Shown here in pieces: positions 63,350-64,000 of a DNA stretch of 64,000 bases. The stretch is from the NCBI GenBank assembly GCA_903901335.1, contig CAIUQR010000101.1:1-64000 (forward strand), read 5' to 3'. A program made the position numbers and the translations under genes. The notes under the pieces are model-generated. The model had not been told where the DNA came from. It made no database searches and saw only the letters and a list, made by a program, of their open reading frames with translations. Every line of letters starts with the position of its first letter. Position 1 is the first letter of the stretch. Origin of the DNA: an uncultured delta proteobacterium. Its GTDB lineage: Bacteria; Desulfobacterota; Desulfobulbia; Desulfobulbales; Desulfocapsaceae.

Positions 63350-64000
63350 ATGGAGAGAATGAATAAAAAAATCTTTTCGGATGCAGATGAAGACATCTCA
63401 TCATTCTCAGCCTCCTGTTTATTCTGCGGCAGTGATCATATCTTCCCCGGAGACAATTTTCGCGTCTCTGGGCAGGCCCTGATGGAACAGCTCGCCCATA
63501 CCAAAAATATCGGCTCAGACACCTCTGGAAATTCCGATCAGCACAGATTATCCACTGATCCCCTCTTTGGACCATCAAGAGGAAAGATGTTCGGGGTGAT
63601 GGAATGTCGTGCCGCCGACGGTTCCACCTTGTTTTTCAAGGCCTTTTCGGGCCAGTTCAATGGTCTCTGGCTGGTGGAAGGATGGGCACCGCCGCTCTTT
63701 GATGTGGATGAGTGGACGCGCGTCAATGCCGGCCCGGAGTTAGCAATAAAAACACTCGGTGCGGAAATAAAAGCATGCCATGATGATCACGAGAGGGGGA
63801 AACGTCTCCAACAGGAACGGAAAAAGCTTTCCCGGAAGCTGATGAAGGATCTGCACGCATTGTACCGGTTGACTAATTTTCGCGGTCAGACACTTTCTTT
63901 AACTGATCTCCTTTCAGAGAGGACCGGCATCCCGACCGGAACAGGTGATTGCTGTGCCCCGAAATTATTGAATTTTGCAGCCACCAACAACCTCGTCCCG
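63350..64000 (+). CDS. RluA-family pseudouridine synthase, 5' part (cut by window end)
   Basis: 217 codons from ATG 63350 (ATG 63359 also possible) to the window end with no stop. The segment has two Cys near the start (ASCLFCGSDH), FFKAFSGQFNGLWLVEGWAP, EWTRVNAGPELAIKTLGAEI and TGIPTGTGDCCAPKLLNFAA. The TGTGDCCAPKLL motif is found in the N-terminal extension of long RluA-type pseudouridine synthases. The catalytic domain would lie outside the window. Identification is from that N-terminal part only. Confidence 0.6.
   Translation, partial: MERMNKKIFSDADEDISSFSASCLFCGSDHIFPGDNFRVSGQALMEQLAHTKNIGSDTSGNSDQHRLSTDPLFGPSRGKMFGVMECRAADGSTLFFKAFSGQFNGLWLVEGWAPPLFDVDEWTRVNAGPELAIKTLGAEIKACHDDHERGKRLQQERKKLSRKLMKDLHALYRLTNFRGQTLSLTDLLSERTGIPTGTGDCCAPKLLNFAATNNLVP

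Noticed and set aside
1..64000. CRISPR array or prophage
   Set aside because: No regularly spaced direct repeats, cas genes, integrase or phage structural genes were found.

Overview
The window looks like a chromosomal segment of an anaerobic or facultatively anaerobic, flagellated Gram-negative bacterium, most likely a Desulfobacterota (delta-proteobacterial) member of the Desulfobulbales type. This is inferred from the gene mix only: pentahaem nitrite reductase NrfA with its NrfH anchor, 2-oxoacid:ferredoxin oxidoreductase with a GltD-like flavoprotein, ADP-forming acyl-CoA synthetase beside a CoA-transferase/GNAT fusion, CbpA/CbpM, FlbD and MotAB. Gene density is high, promoters are sigma70-like, and most genes start with ATG after a clear Shine-Dalgarno sequence.

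Layout. 1-150: left end of an IS200/IS605-type element whose transposase runs off the window. 697-2674: DUF5661 gene, a gutted clpB remnant, then cbpA-cbpM. 2923-3245: tRNA-Pro and tRNA-Asn (minus strand) with a consensus promoter and a terminator between them. 3300-7177: exported protein, SDR oxidoreductase, and an acyltransferase/hydrolase fusion. 7397-9411: archaeal-type ornithine cyclodeaminase plus arginase, a two-step arginine-to-proline module. 9656-13704: ADP-forming acyl-CoA synthetase and CoA-transferase/GNAT. 14155-16216: nrfHA. 16301-24818 (minus): acyl-CoA dehydrogenase, then a run guaB-guaA-NYN/cold-shock protein-glucokinase-sugar kinase-MFS. 25085-31522: yciO, ihfB, rpsA, DEAD-box helicase, zinc-ribbon protein, PilT/PilU ATPase. 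31666-39572: ilvD, MFS, then a flavoprotein-korA-korB operon with overlapping genes.

40436-46600 is the accessory part: an AraC regulator and methyltransferase, a large surface or envelope glycosidase-like gene interrupted by an in-frame TAG, two gene remnants (one a PHP-domain protein ending at an inverted repeat) and a HigBA toxin-antitoxin pair. 46709-53351 holds an FHA-GGDEF protein and a Cpx-like envelope stress module (Spy/CpxP-like protein, sensor kinase, response regulator) facing a four-EF-hand protein across a promoter carrying two CpxR-type boxes. 53720-55832 is flbD-motA-motB. 56089-64000 holds an O-methyltransferase, a DUF2058 protein, a free-standing RapZ C-terminal domain, a coiled-coil protein, an MFS transporter, an orphan receiver, a spermidine-synthase-like protein, an SrkA-like kinase and the 5' part of an RluA-type pseudouridine synthase gene cut by the window end.

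No CRISPR array, prophage or rRNA was seen. The most interesting items are the CpxR-box divergent promoter, the arginase/ornithine cyclodeaminase pair, the NYN-cold-shock protein inside the gua operon, the TAG-interrupted glycosidase, and the stand-alone RapZ-C gene.
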